From the NCBI RefSeq assembly GCF_028290625.1, contig NZ_JAQGJM010000037.1, positions 1 to 64,000 on the forward strand: a stretch of DNA of 64,000 bases, written 5' to 3'. Origin of the DNA: Devosia sp. Its GTDB lineage: Bacteria > Pseudomonadota > Alphaproteobacteria > Rhizobiales > Devosiaceae. Below are positions 1 through 9,879 of this stretch, in pieces. The position numbers were made by a program, and so were the translations under genes. The stretch's first letter is position 1, and the number at the start of each line of letters is the position of its first letter. Below the pieces are notes generated by a model that was given only the letters and a program-made list of their open reading frames with translations, had not been told where the DNA came from and made no database searches.

Positions 1-205
1 GGTCCATCAGCGTGATGGCCTTGAGCAGCCAGGCCAGCTGATAGTCCTTCTTGACCGTCCGCCGCGCGCCGATGCTGCCGGCCCGCCGTTCCAGCGCCGA
101 GCGGTTCATCCGCACCCGCCCGACCCAGTCGAGGTCGAGCGGAAAACCCGGATTGCGACGGTGCGCCGGAACGTGCTGCGTGTTGTCGACAACTTTGAGG
201 TTCAT
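1..205 (-). CDS. deoC: Deoxyribose-phosphate aldolase, N-terminal part, cut by the window edge
   Basis: DeoC splits 2-deoxyribose 5-phosphate into glyceraldehyde 3-phosphate and acetaldehyde, the last step of deoxynucleoside breakdown. Only about the first 68 residues are visible. They contain the stretch AWLLKAITLMD that leads into the first barrel strand of the longer, eukaryotic-type DeoC found in many alphaproteobacteria; the catalytic lysines lie beyond the left edge. The ATG overlaps the stop of the purine nucleoside phosphorylase gene in an ATGA, which indicates translational coupling and fixes the start. Position at the end of a nucleoside salvage operon supports the call. Confidence 0.85.
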   Translation of the reverse strand, partial: MNLKVVDNTQHVPAHRRNPGFPLDLDWVGRVRMNRSALERRAGSIGARRTVKKDYQLAWLLKAITLMD

Positions 206-996
206 AGTTCCTCCACCAGCGCGGGAATGAGTTTTCTCAGTTTTTCCGCGCCTTGTACGGCCATGGTCTTGGTATGCTCATGGCTGATAGTTTCGTTCGA
301 GAGCCCGGCGCCCATATTGGTGATGGACGAGCAGGCCCACACTTTCAGTCCCAGGAAACGAGCCAGAATGACTTCGGGCGCCGTCGACATGCCCACCGCA
401 TTGGCGCCGAGCCGGATTGCCATCTGGATTTCGGCGACAGTCTCGAAGCTGGGGCCCGAGTACCAGAGATAAATGCCCTCATTGAGGCGAATGTCCAGCT
501 TCTCGGCGAGGCCCCTGGCCTTGGCGCGCAGGTCGGGCGCGTAGCAATCCACCATGTTGACGAAGCGCCGATCGGTTGGCTCGCCGATCAGCGGATTCAT
601 GCCCGCATAGTTGATGTGGTCGGAAATCAGCATCAGCTCGCCGGGGCGAAAACGCTCGTCGAGCGAGCCGGCCGAATTGGTCAGCAGCAGCGTTTTCGCG
701 CCCAGATCCGCCATGGTCTGCAGCGCCGGCAGCATGGCTGCAGCATTGCCGTGCTCGTAATAATGCTCGCGTCCGGTGAGGATGGCGACGCGCTTGCCGC
801 CCATTGTGCCGATCAGGAGGTCCCGGCCGTGCCCCGACACCCCGCCCGCAGGAAACCCCTTGAGGCTGGAAAACGGGATGATGACCTTGTCGGTCAGCTC
901 ATCGCCCAGTGCCGACAGGCCCGAGCCCAGCACGATGGCGGCGGCGATGGGCTCGCTGCCGGCGATCTTCTGGATGGTCTTGAGAGCTTTGGTCAT
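202..996 (-). CDS. punA: Purine nucleoside phosphorylase (PunA/PNP family)
   Basis: The enzyme cleaves purine (deoxy)nucleosides with phosphate to a free base and (deoxy)ribose 1-phosphate in the cytoplasm. The 264-residue protein has the layout of the trimeric PNP family: the phosphate-binding GSG near residues 24-26, a conserved His in SGHGRD near 56, LLTNSAG around 104-110, the base-binding Glu in SFET near 185 and the Asn of ITNMGAG near 227. A longer frame reaches 1044, but the ATG at 996 overlaps the upstream stop in an ATGA, so I use that start. It is followed by deoC with another ATGA overlap. Substrate preference between inosine, guanosine and xanthosine cannot be read from sequence. 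Confidence 0.92.
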   Translation of the reverse strand: MTKALKTIQKIAGSEPIAAAIVLGSGLSALGDELTDKVIIPFSSLKGFPAGGVSGHGRDLLIGTMGGKRVAILTGREHYYEHGNAAAMLPALQTMADLGAKTLLLTNSAGSLDERFRPGELMLISDHINYAGMNPLIGEPTDRRFVNMVDCYAPDLRAKARGLAEKLDIRLNEGIYLWYSGPSFETVAEIQMAIRLGANAVGMSTAPEVILARFLGLKVWACSSITNMGAGLSNETISHEHTKTMAVQGAEKLRKLIPALVEEL

Positions 997-1262
997 GGAG
1001 CTATCTCGCTGGGGGGTAGAGCTGCCAGCATATTGTTCACGCAAGCCTCAAGATGTCTGAACTCATTCACAGAATAATACGAATAGTAAGTATTACCTGG
1101 GTAACTTTCTTTGATAACAATATAATTCTTAGATTTCCGCTCAGCGAACAATACGTCCCGGTGCTCATCCACGTTTATCTTGCAGTGAATTTTGCCCAAA
1201 AATTTGACAAATAGCCGTTCCGCGATACCTAAAGGAACATCCGGCGTTCGCGTATCACTCAT
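993..1262 (-). CDS. Small protein of unknown function inside the nucleoside operon
   Basis: This 89-residue protein is not one I recognise. It has no signal peptide or membrane segment; the middle is rich in Tyr, Asn and Lys (for example NTYYSYYSVNEF). The gene is visibly more AT-rich than every neighbour, especially 1060-1200, and uses A/T-ending codons that are rare around it, which suggests acquisition by transfer. It looks like a real gene: a full AGGAGG Shine-Dalgarno sits just upstream of the ATG, and its stop overlaps the punA start in an ATGA. It could be a regulatory or immunity-type small protein, but nothing visible assigns a role. Confidence 0.7.
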   Translation of the reverse strand: MSDTRTPDVPLGIAERLFVKFLGKIHCKINVDEHRDVLFAERKSKNYIVIKESYPGNTYYSYYSVNEFRHLEACVNNMLAALPPSEIAP

Positions 1263-1289
1263 CGCGCCCTCCTGATCCGAAACTTACCA

Positions 1290-1700
1290 TTATTTCCCCA
1301 AATACTCCGGCCCAAAGCTGTGCGGCAGCAATTGTTCCAGCGTGCAGACCAGCGCCTCGCCTTCGACGCCATGCGAGATCACGGTGACATTGAGATCGGC
1401 GAATTCGCGGATGCGCTGGCGGCAGCCGCCGCAAGGCGTGACTGGCGCCGAGCCAGGGCCGGTCACGTAGATGCGGGTGATGCGCTTGCCGCCGCCGGCG
1501 ATCATGGCAGCGATAGCCGAAGCCTCAGCGCAATTGCCCTGCGGATAGGCGGCGTTCTCGATATTGCAGCCGGAATAGATCTTCCCGTCATCGGCCAGGA
1601 TGGCGGCGCCGACTGAGAATTTCGAATAGGGCGCGTAAGCCTTGGCGCGAATGGCTTCGGCGGCCTCGTACAAGGCCTTGTCCGTCGGGGTCTGTGACAT
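1290..1700 (-). CDS. cdd: Cytidine deaminase, tetrameric all-Cys zinc type
   Basis: Cdd hydrolyses cytidine and deoxycytidine to uridine and deoxyuridine, feeding pyrimidine salvage. The 136-residue length matches the short tetrameric class. The zinc site is complete: CAE at 57-59 with the catalytic Glu, and PCGGC at 89-93; all three ligands are Cys. The substrate-binding CNIENAAYPQGNC block around 45-57 is intact. An upstream extension is possible, but the ATG at 1700 follows a good Shine-Dalgarno (AGGA) and starts directly at the domain. It lies between the transporter permease gene and the small unknown gene, in the same orientation. Confidence 0.95.
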   Translation of the reverse strand: MSQTPTDKALYEAAEAIRAKAYAPYSKFSVGAAILADDGKIYSGCNIENAAYPQGNCAEASAIAAMIAGGGKRITRIYVTGPGSAPVTPCGGCRQRIREFADLNVTVISHGVEGEALVCTLEQLLPHSFGPEYLGK

Positions 1701-1783
1701 CTCTCGTCCTCTGCGCCTTGGGGCGCACTCTTTAGTGCCGCATGATCCGGTCTGAAAACCGGCAACCACTTTTCAGGATCATG

Positions 1784-2758
1784 CTAGCGTTCCTTGGTGT
1801 ACGGAATGCCTGATGCCTTTGGCGCCACGGCGCGACCGATGAACCCTGCGAGCAGGATGATGGTCAGCACATATGGCAAAGCCTGAATGGCCTGCACCGG
1901 CACCTCGCCAATCACCGGGAACTTGATGCCCTGCAGGCGGAACTGCATCGCATCGAGGAACCCGAACAGCAGGCAGACCAGCAGCGCCGGCCATGGCTTC
2001 CACTTGGCAAAAATCAGCGCCGCGAGAGCGATATAGCCGCGCCCGGCCGACATGTTGTTGTTGAACCCGGCCGATTGGGCGATCGACAGATACGTGCCGC
2101 CAATGCCCACCAGCACTGCGGTGATGATCAGCGCCTGATAGCGCAGCCAGCTCACCGACATACCTGCGGTGTCGAGCGCCTTGGGGTTTTCGCCAACGGC
2201 GCGCAGGCGCAGCCCGAACCGGGTCTTGAACAGCACGAAGGCGGTCACCGGCACGGCGATGAACGCCACATAGGTCAGGATATTGTGGCCCGATATCAGC
2301 TCCCAATAAATCTCGCCGATGATCGGCACGTCCTTGAGCTGTTCGGCAAAGGGCAGCGTGATCGGGTTGAAGCGCTGGTCGGCGCTGAGCTGGGGCGTGA
2401 AGCCGCCGCGATGGAACCAGCTCTGGCCCAAGAACGTCGTCAGGCCCGCGGCGAGGAAATTCAGCGCCACGCCGGAAATGGTCTGGTCGCCCTTGAGGTT
2501 GATCGAGGCGATGCCGTGAATGGCCGACATGCACAGCGCCACGCCGATACCGGCGAGCAGGCCAAGCCAGGGCGAGCCGCTGACGGCGGCCATGGCGGCC
2601 GCAGCGAAGGCCGCACCCAGCAGCTTGCCCTCGAGCCCGATATCGACAATGCCCGAGCGCTCGGAATAGAGCCCTGCCAGACACGCCAGGATCAGCGGCA
2701 CCGCCAGCCGAACCGTCGAATCGAATATCAGGACCAGATCGTTGAAATACTGCATCAT
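1784..2758 (-). CDS. Nucleoside ABC transporter permease, second subunit (NupQ/YufQ-like)
   Basis: One of two inner-membrane permeases of a BmpA-type ABC importer for nucleosides. The 324-residue protein is almost entirely hydrophobic, with many predicted membrane helices, and has the family signatures SGIVDIGLEGKLL near the N-terminus and an AGRGYIALAALIFAKW-type segment late in the protein, both typical of the BPD_transp_2 family. The start is set at an ATG that overlaps the stop of the preceding permease gene; a frame extending to 2782 is less likely. Cytidine deaminase follows, linking uptake directly to salvage. Confidence 0.9.
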   Translation of the reverse strand: MMQYFNDLVLIFDSTVRLAVPLILACLAGLYSERSGIVDIGLEGKLLGAAFAAAAMAAVSGSPWLGLLAGIGVALCMSAIHGIASINLKGDQTISGVALNFLAAGLTTFLGQSWFHRGGFTPQLSADQRFNPITLPFAEQLKDVPIIGEIYWELISGHNILTYVAFIAVPVTAFVLFKTRFGLRLRAVGENPKALDTAGMSVSWLRYQALIITAVLVGIGGTYLSIAQSAGFNNNMSAGRGYIALAALIFAKWKPWPALLVCLLFGFLDAMQFRLQGIKFPVIGEVPVQAIQALPYVLTIILLAGFIGRAVAPKASGIPYTKER

Positions 2759-3848
2759 CCGCCCCCGGCCGTGCGTTGCCATCGCGCAAAAAGTTTTTCC
2801 AGCGGGATCCGCAGCATGTCGCCCATGGCGCCGGTGAACAGGATCACCAAGGCCTGGATGGTCACGATCATTTCGCGGGTGATGCCGGGCATCGAAAAGG
2901 CCAGTTCCTGCCCGCCCTGGTAAAGCGCGCCGAACAGCAGCGAGGCCAGAGCCACGCCCACCGGATGGGCCTTGCCCATGAAGGCCACCGCGACGCCCAC
3001 AAAGCCGGCCCCGGCGACGAAATTGAGGATCAGCCTCCCCTGCACGCCGCCCACATTGTTGACCGCCACCATGGCGGCCAAAGCGCCGCTGAGCGCCATC
3101 GTGGTCATGATCATGCGCGAGCTGGAAATGCCCGCATAACGCGCCGCCGTCGGGTTACGGCCCAGCGTGCGCATGGCGTAGCCAAACTTGGTGCGCCAGA
3201 CCAGCCAATAGACGAAGAACAGCGCCACGATCGCCAACAGGAACGTCAGGTTGACGGGCGAATTCTTGAACAGCGCGAAGAACTCGCGCAATTGCGGCAC
3301 GCGCGAAATGGCCTGGATCGGCGCGCTTTCGTCGGAATCGACGCCGGCGGGCTTGAGGATCTTGGTGATCACATAGCCCATCAGCGAGATGGCAATGAAG
3401 TTGAACAGGATCGTGGTGATGACGATGTGGCTGCCGCGCTTGGCCTGCAGATAGCCCGGGATAAATGCCCAGAACGCCCCGAACAGGCCGCCCGCAGTGA
3501 TCATCAGCGGGAACATCAGCGCCCAGTGCAGCCCATTGAGCAGCAGCGCCACGATGATGACGCCCAGCCCCGCTACATAGGCCTGCCCTTCAGGCCCGAT
3601 ATTGAACATGCCAGCATGGAAGGCCAGCGACACGGCAAGGCCCGCAAAGATGAAATCGGTGGTGTAATAGAGGGTATAGCCGAAGCCGCTGCCGTAGCCG
3701 AAGGCGCCGTAGATCATGTAGCCGACCGCTTCGAGCGGGTTCTGGCCGACCGACAGCACGATCAGCCCGCCGATCAGGAAGGCCAGCACGACGTTCAGAA
3801 TAGGCAGCAGCGCCACGTCGACCCAACGTGGCAGGGGGACGCGCACGC

Positions 3849-3852
<4 letters not shown>
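2755..3852 (-). CDS. Nucleoside ABC transporter permease, first subunit (NupP/YufP-like)
   Basis: Partner permease of the BmpA-type importer, 365 residues with about ten predicted membrane helices. The segment HAGMFNIGPEGQAYVAGLG is the BPD_transp_2 family signature that corresponds to SGIVDIGLEG in the partner. Both ends overlap neighbours in ATGA motifs (the ATPase stop at the 5' end, the second permease start at the 3' end), so the four transporter genes are probably translated as a coupled set. Family members import ribonucleosides and deoxyribonucleosides; the exact substrate is inferred from the salvage genes downstream. Confidence 0.9.
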
Positions 3853-5525
<1,673 letters not shown>

Positions 5526-5549
5526 AAGGCGACTAAACCTGTGCTGCCA

Positions 5550-6551
5550 TCAGACCGGGCAAGCCTTGTCTTCGCGGAAGTCATGCACCTTGAGGGCGCC
5601 CGAAACGATATCGGCGCGGGCCTTCTCGACCGCAGCGGTCATTTCCGGGGTGATCAGGGCCTTGTTGTTATCGTCGAACGCAGCGCCAACGCCGTCTTCG
5701 GCCAGGCCCAGGTTCAGGATGCCGGCAGTCCACTTGCCGTTCTTTTCATCCATGAAGGCATTGTAGGTGGCGACATCGACGCGCTTGGTCATCGAGGTCA
5801 GCACATTGCCGGGATGCAGGTAGTTCTGGTTGCTATCGACGCCGATGCCCCACTTGCCAGCGTCGGCCGCAGCCTGCAGCACGCCAGCACCGGCACCGCC
5901 GGCGACCTGGTACAGCACGTCCGCGCCTTGATCGAGCTGGCTCTTGGCAACTTCAGTGGCCTTTGCGGGATCGTTGAAGGCGTCAAAGCCCGAACCGATA
6001 TAGGTCTCCAAAACCTTGATATCGGGCTTTGCCGCGACGGCGCCCTGCTTGAAGCCGCAAGCGAAGGCTTCCAGCAGATCGAGATTGAAGGCCGGGATCA
6101 CGCCGATGGTGCCGCTCTCGGACTTCATGGCGGCGAGCATGCCGACGAGGTAGGAGCCTTCCTGTTCCTTGAACAGCACCGAGCGCACGTTCGGCAGGTC
6201 GACGACGGCGTCGAGAATCACGAAGTGCAGATCGGGGAATTCAGGCGCCACGGCCTGCAGGGCGGTGACGAAATTGTAGCCGGGGGTCACGATGGGCGAG
6301 TAGCCACGGCTGGCGAACTGGCGCAGGGCCTGCTCGCGCTGGGCGTCATTGGTGATTTCGAATTCGCCGTAAGCGCCGCCGGTTTCCTTCTTGTACATCT
6401 CGGCGCCGTTATAGGCGGCTTCGTTGAAGGATTTGTCGAACTTGCCGCCGCCGTCATAGATCACGGCCGGGTCGGCGAAGGCGGCGCCTGCTGCGATGGC
6501 GCTCAGTGCGACGCCGCCGGCAATGGCCTTGGTCAAAGAAGTCAGTGTCAT
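5550..6551 (-). CDS. BMP family periplasmic nucleoside-binding protein
   Basis: Substrate-binding component of the importer, 333 residues. The N-terminus is a signal peptide (hydrophobic run ending in AIAAGAAFA, cleaved before DPAVIYD). There is no lipobox Cys, so a free periplasmic protein is expected, unlike lipoprotein BmpA/Med of Gram-positives. Family features include DGGGKFDKSFNEAAYNGA near the mature start, GIGVDSNQNYL, and a C-terminal GALKVHDF. The ATG at 6551 follows a GGGAG Shine-Dalgarno; a frame extending upstream to 6824 has no coding character. It is the first gene of the operon. Confidence 0.93.
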   Translation of the reverse strand: MTLTSLTKAIAGGVALSAIAAGAAFADPAVIYDGGGKFDKSFNEAAYNGAEMYKKETGGAYGEFEITNDAQREQALRQFASRGYSPIVTPGYNFVTALQAVAPEFPDLHFVILDAVVDLPNVRSVLFKEQEGSYLVGMLAAMKSESGTIGVIPAFNLDLLEAFACGFKQGAVAAKPDIKVLETYIGSGFDAFNDPAKATEVAKSQLDQGADVLYQVAGGAGAGVLQAAADAGKWGIGVDSNQNYLHPGNVLTSMTKRVDVATYNAFMDEKNGKWTAGILNLGLAEDGVGAAFDDNNKALITPEMTAAVEKARADIVSGALKVHDFREDKACPV

Positions 6552-6626
6552 TGGAAAAGTCTCCCTGTATCGCACATGAGCGTGGGCGCGTGGCTCCAAC
6601 GGACAATCCCCGTGCGCTGATTGGCG

Positions 6627-6655
6627 ATACAATCGTGCAAACGTTCGCCCCGCAA
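6627..6655 (-). promoter_or_regulatory. Candidate promoter and PurR/LacI-like operator of the nucleoside operon
   Basis: On the minus strand TTGCGG (6650-6655) and TTGTAT (6627-6632) are separated by 17 nt and could be the -35 and -10 boxes. Within the spacer lies a near-palindrome with a central CG, GCAAACGTTCGC (6637-6648), one mismatch from the core GCAAACGTTTGC of E. coli PurR operators. A LacI-family repressor bound here would block the promoter. The location, about 85 nt before the binding protein start, fits. This comes from pattern reading only. Confidence 0.4.
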
Positions 6656-6726
6656 GAGGAAAAGCAGCAATTTTTTCCGGATGGTCAAAATTTGGGCGGG
6701 AGTACGCTGCGGGAGGCAGATCGCAC

Positions 6727-6849
6727 CTAGAACCAGGCCATGATATGCGCGAACAAATCGGCCAGATTACCGTCGGCGGAGAACACCGCCAGCATGGCAG
6801 CGACCGCGATGGCGAACAGGGCAATGGTATCTTGGGTGCGGTCGGTCAT
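6727..6849 (-). CDS. Possible 40-residue single-helix membrane protein
   Basis: A short frame encodes a polar N-terminus (MTDRTQD), one hydrophobic helix (about residues 9-24, ALFAIAVAAMLAVF) and an amphipathic tail ending in HIMAWF. The composition is that of a small inner-membrane protein. It stands alone between the nucleoside operon and the CoxG-like gene. No strong Shine-Dalgarno is visible before the ATG, so the call rests on frame composition. I do not recognise a family. Confidence 0.45.
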   Translation of the reverse strand: MTDRTQDTIALFAIAVAAMLAVFSADGNLADLFAHIMAWF

Positions 6850-6960
6850 GTCACATCGATTGGCTGGCATTGAGGGGAAAGTGTTAGCTGTTTCCTAACC
6901 CAACAAAGCGGGGCCAATCATGATGGTTTTGAGGCAGATAACGGCGTGGTTAGCGGCGCG

Positions 6961-7428
6961 TTAAGATGGCGGCGGCAGCGGCGTCACCGTGGCCCCCATC
7001 GCCTCCCCGAACCGCTCGAAAAAGCCATCGATGATCTTCTGTGCCGAATTGCCGATAATGGCCTTGCCCAGCCGCATGATCTGTCCGGACGCACCGCCGG
7101 TGGCGGTGAAGACCAGTTCGGTCTCATCGCCAGCGTCGCTCAGCACGATATCGGCCGAACCCTCCGCCAGGCCCAGCAGCCCGCCCTTGCCCTTGCCGGT
7201 CAGCGTGTAGCGTTCGGCCGGCACGATCCCGGACAGCGTCAGCCCGCCTTTGAACACCGGATGCACCACGCCGAGATTGACCTTGATCTCGAGATCGAGC
7301 GCGGTTTCCCCCGCCCAATCGATGCGGTGGCAGCCCGGAATCGCGGCCTTGAGCACTGCTGTATCGTTGAGCGCGGCCCACACCTGTTGGCGTGGCGCGG
7401 CGACGCGGTAGCGGCCCCCGAACTCCAT
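6961..7428 (-). CDS. CoxG-like SRPBCC family protein
   Basis: A 155-residue protein of the CO dehydrogenase subunit G (CoxG) family, a START-like helix-grip fold. Visible family features are the opening MEFGGRYRVAAPRQQVWAA, the PGCHRID segment near residue 32, and a C-terminal GNSAQKIIDGFFERF helix. In carbon monoxide oxidisers CoxG attaches the dehydrogenase to the membrane, but stand-alone homologues are common in bacteria without CO dehydrogenase and their role is unknown. No molybdenum hydroxylase genes are nearby, so a role in CO oxidation is not supported here. Confidence 0.85.
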   Translation of the reverse strand: MEFGGRYRVAAPRQQVWAALNDTAVLKAAIPGCHRIDWAGETALDLEIKVNLGVVHPVFKGGLTLSGIVPAERYTLTGKGKGGLLGLAEGSADIVLSDAGDETELVFTATGGASGQIMRLGKAIIGNSAQKIIDGFFERFGEAMGATVTPLPPPS

Positions 7429-7595
7429 CAGCGCAAGCCCCCGGCGACATGGTTTTGGCTCATCTGTGGCAGCGCCCCATTGTGGCCCGAAAGCCCGGTT
7501 CTACATTTGCCCGCCATGTGGTGCCATCTCGCTCTTTACGTGCGGCTTTTTCGCACCAATATGAGCTAAATAGTTGGGCCCGGAGGCAGTTGCAA

Positions 7596-7625
7596 TTGTC
7601 AGTGCGCTGCCCAGCGGCAATCTAT
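7596..7625 (+). promoter_or_regulatory. Candidate promoter of the helical-protein cassette
   Basis: TTGTCA (7596-7601) and ATCTAT (7620-7625) are spaced 18 nt apart and lie about 55 nt before the first gene of the three-gene cassette. The start codon is preceded by a purine-rich GGGGAG Shine-Dalgarno. The -10 match is only moderate, so this is a suggestion. Confidence 0.3.
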
Positions 7626-7678
7626 GAGCGCGCCAAGCGCACAACGCCCGTCCGAGGCGTTCACTACGGGGAGCGAAA

Positions 7679-8905
7679 ATGACCGACGACACCGCCAATG
7701 CCACATTGAGTGCGACGCCGCCGATGCCTGTTGTCGCCGAAAAACCCCTGCAATACCTGGATAAAGCCGTCACGGCGATCCGTGACCTGGGCATCTGGCC
7801 CGAGCAGCAGGGCGAAGCGCCGATCACCGGCCTGCTTTCGCAGATCACCGAACTGGACGAAACCCGCGTCGTACTGATCGGGCGCACGCTCAGCCAGGCC
7901 AGCGCCTTCAACGAAGTGGTGCGCGTGCAGATCGCCGCCATGAAGATCGGCGAACGCTACGAAGAGATCACCAAGGGCTTCGATTCGATCCGCGACGATG
8001 CCAAGGGCATGGTCGACCAGCTCTCCGACAACAAGATCGACCTGTTGGAGCGCGCCTCCAATGTGTGGATGAAGGTCAGCCGCGGCGATATCGCCCAGCG
8101 CTTCAACAAAATCCGCGACGTCTACCTGTCGGTCACCGCCGACACCAAGGACCAGATCGATCGCGAGCACACCATCCTGGAGGCCTATCGCGACTTCCGC
8201 GGCGCGCTCAAGCAGGCCGAAGTGATGGCGCTCGAAGTGCTGGAAACCGCCGAAAAGCGGCTGGCCGAAAAGAAGTCCACTCTGGAAGCCTCCTCGGCTG
8301 CGGTCGCCGGCTACACCGGCACTGTCCCGGCCGAACGCGCGCGCCTCGAAATGGATCGCGACGAGAAGCTGCGCGACATGCAGAACGAAGAGGGTCGCTA
8401 CCAGATCACCAAGGACCTCTCGGATAACCTGACCATTTCCTACAGCACCACCGAAGTGGTGATGGCGCGCCTGATGCAGACCACCAATGCCAAGGAACGC
8501 GTCTACCAGCAGTCGATCTCGTTCTTCTCCACCAACGAAACCGTGCTGACCGCCCTCAGCGCCTCGTTCACCGGCATGTTCGGCCTGCATGAATCCACCG
8601 AAACCCTCAACGCCATGAAGGAAGGGATGAGCAAGAGCCTCGAAACCCTGTCCGAAATCGGCGACAAGGTGCAGGAAGAGGCGATCAAGGCCGGCTATGG
8701 CCCCACCATCCGGGCCGATGCGGTCAAGAAGCTGCTCGATAGCGTCATCAACTTCCAGGAACGCAGCCGCACCATCATCAACGAGATGCGCGTGGCCTCG
8801 ACCAAGAATTCGGCCGAAATCCGCGACGCGGTCGAGGACGGCAAGCGGCGCCTGGCGGTGCTGGCGGCCGAAGGCAATGCGCTCCTGCTCGAAACCAAAT
8901 CCTGA
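7679..8905 (+). CDS. Long helical cytoplasmic protein, possibly TelA-like; first gene of an uncharacterised cassette
   Basis: The 408-residue protein has no signal peptide or membrane segment. From about residue 80 it is predicted to be almost wholly alpha-helical, with a charged stretch (KVSRGDIAQRFNKIRD, about 128-143) and heptad-like runs through residues 160-280 and 340-400. The general look resembles toxic-anion-resistance (TelA) proteins, but I cannot point to a diagnostic motif, so this is a weak hint. It leads a plus-strand group of three genes spaced 31 and 4 nt apart and is presumably co-transcribed with the DUF6384-like membrane protein and the coiled-coil protein. The three products may form one assembly. 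Confidence 0.75.
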   Translation: MTDDTANATLSATPPMPVVAEKPLQYLDKAVTAIRDLGIWPEQQGEAPITGLLSQITELDETRVVLIGRTLSQASAFNEVVRVQIAAMKIGERYEEITKGFDSIRDDAKGMVDQLSDNKIDLLERASNVWMKVSRGDIAQRFNKIRDVYLSVTADTKDQIDREHTILEAYRDFRGALKQAEVMALEVLETAEKRLAEKKSTLEASSAAVAGYTGTVPAERARLEMDRDEKLRDMQNEEGRYQITKDLSDNLTISYSTTEVVMARLMQTTNAKERVYQQSISFFSTNETVLTALSASFTGMFGLHESTETLNAMKEGMSKSLETLSEIGDKVQEEAIKAGYGPTIRADAVKKLLDSVINFQERSRTIINEMRVASTKNSAEIRDAVEDGKRRLAVLAAEGNALLLETKS

Positions 8906-8936
8906 AGGATTGGCCCCGATACGGTGACCCACGACG

Positions 8937-9875
8937 ATGAGTGACGTGACGGCCAAACCGGCGGCGCCGCTGGACGAAATCATGCTGGCGATGGACGTGG
9001 TGGACACACTGCGCCATCGTCAGGATTTGGCGACGCGCGAACTCGACGGGGTCACCCGCGAGCAGCAGTTGATCGACAAGCTGCGCGAGATTTATCACCA
9101 GCAGGGCATCGAGGTTACCGACGACATCCTCAAGCAGGGCGTCTCGGCGCTGGCCGAAAGCCGCTTCGTCTACGATCCCCCCAAGCCCAGCTTCGGCACT
9201 ACAGTGGCGCGGCTCTATACCAGCCGCGGCAAATGGGGCCGGCCGGTTGTCGGTCTGGTCGTGGCGATGGCTGTGTTCCTGGGCGTTTACTACCTGGTCT
9301 ACAAGCCCTATCAGGCCAATATCGCCGAACAGGCCCGCATCGAGCTGGTCGAAGCCCTGCCGGCGCAGATGGACGCCATCTACCAGACCATTTTCGAGGA
9401 AACCAAGGTGCAGCAGGCCGTGGTTGAGGCCGAAGACTGGCGCACCCGCGGCAAGGCCTTTGCGGCCGAAGGCAACCGCCCGCAGGCCGAAGCGGCGCTA
9501 AGCCACCTGACGGCCTTGCGCGATCAGTTGCGCCAGCAATATACGCTGCGCGTGGTCAATCGCCCCGGCGTGCAATCGGGGGTCTGGACCATTCCCGAGG
9601 TCAACACCGCCGCCACCAATTATTACGTCATCGTCGAGGCTATCGACCCCGACGGCCAGACCCTGTCGCTGCCCATCCTCAACGAGGAGAACGGGCAGAC
9701 CGAAACCGTCGCCATGTGGGCGGTGCGCGTGCCGGAAAGCGTCTACAATGCAGTCGCGTCCGACAAGAAGGACGATGGCATCATCCAGACCAACGAGGTC
9801 GGTCGCAAGTCCGATGGTTTCCTCGATGTCGAATATCTCATGCCCACCTTGGGCGGCGCGTTGACGCGGTGGTAG
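8937..9875 (+). CDS. DUF6384-like single-span membrane protein
   Basis: A 312-residue protein with a cytoplasmic N-terminal region of about 100 residues (opening EIMLAMDVVDTLRHRQDLA, helical), one membrane helix near residues 104-120 (VVGLVVAMAVFLGVYYLVY), and a C-terminal periplasmic part of about 190 residues. The latter begins with a helical stalk and continues as a beta-rich domain (NTAATNYYVIVEAIDPDG, then LPILNEENGQTE). I recall this arrangement as DUF6384, a family without assigned function; the assignment is from memory. It is the only membrane component of the cassette and would link the two helical partners to the periplasm. Confidence 0.75.
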   Translation: MSDVTAKPAAPLDEIMLAMDVVDTLRHRQDLATRELDGVTREQQLIDKLREIYHQQGIEVTDDILKQGVSALAESRFVYDPPKPSFGTTVARLYTSRGKWGRPVVGLVVAMAVFLGVYYLVYKPYQANIAEQARIELVEALPAQMDAIYQTIFEETKVQQAVVEAEDWRTRGKAFAAEGNRPQAEAALSHLTALRDQLRQQYTLRVVNRPGVQSGVWTIPEVNTAATNYYVIVEAIDPDGQTLSLPILNEENGQTETVAMWAVRVPESVYNAVASDKKDDGIIQTNEVGRKSDGFLDVEYLMPTLGGALTRW

Positions 9876-9879
9876 AGCA

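Noticed and set aside
6961..7428. Carbon monoxide oxidation via the CoxG-like gene
   Set aside because: No CO dehydrogenase subunits or accessory genes are present; CoxG-like proteins alone are not evidence for the pathway.
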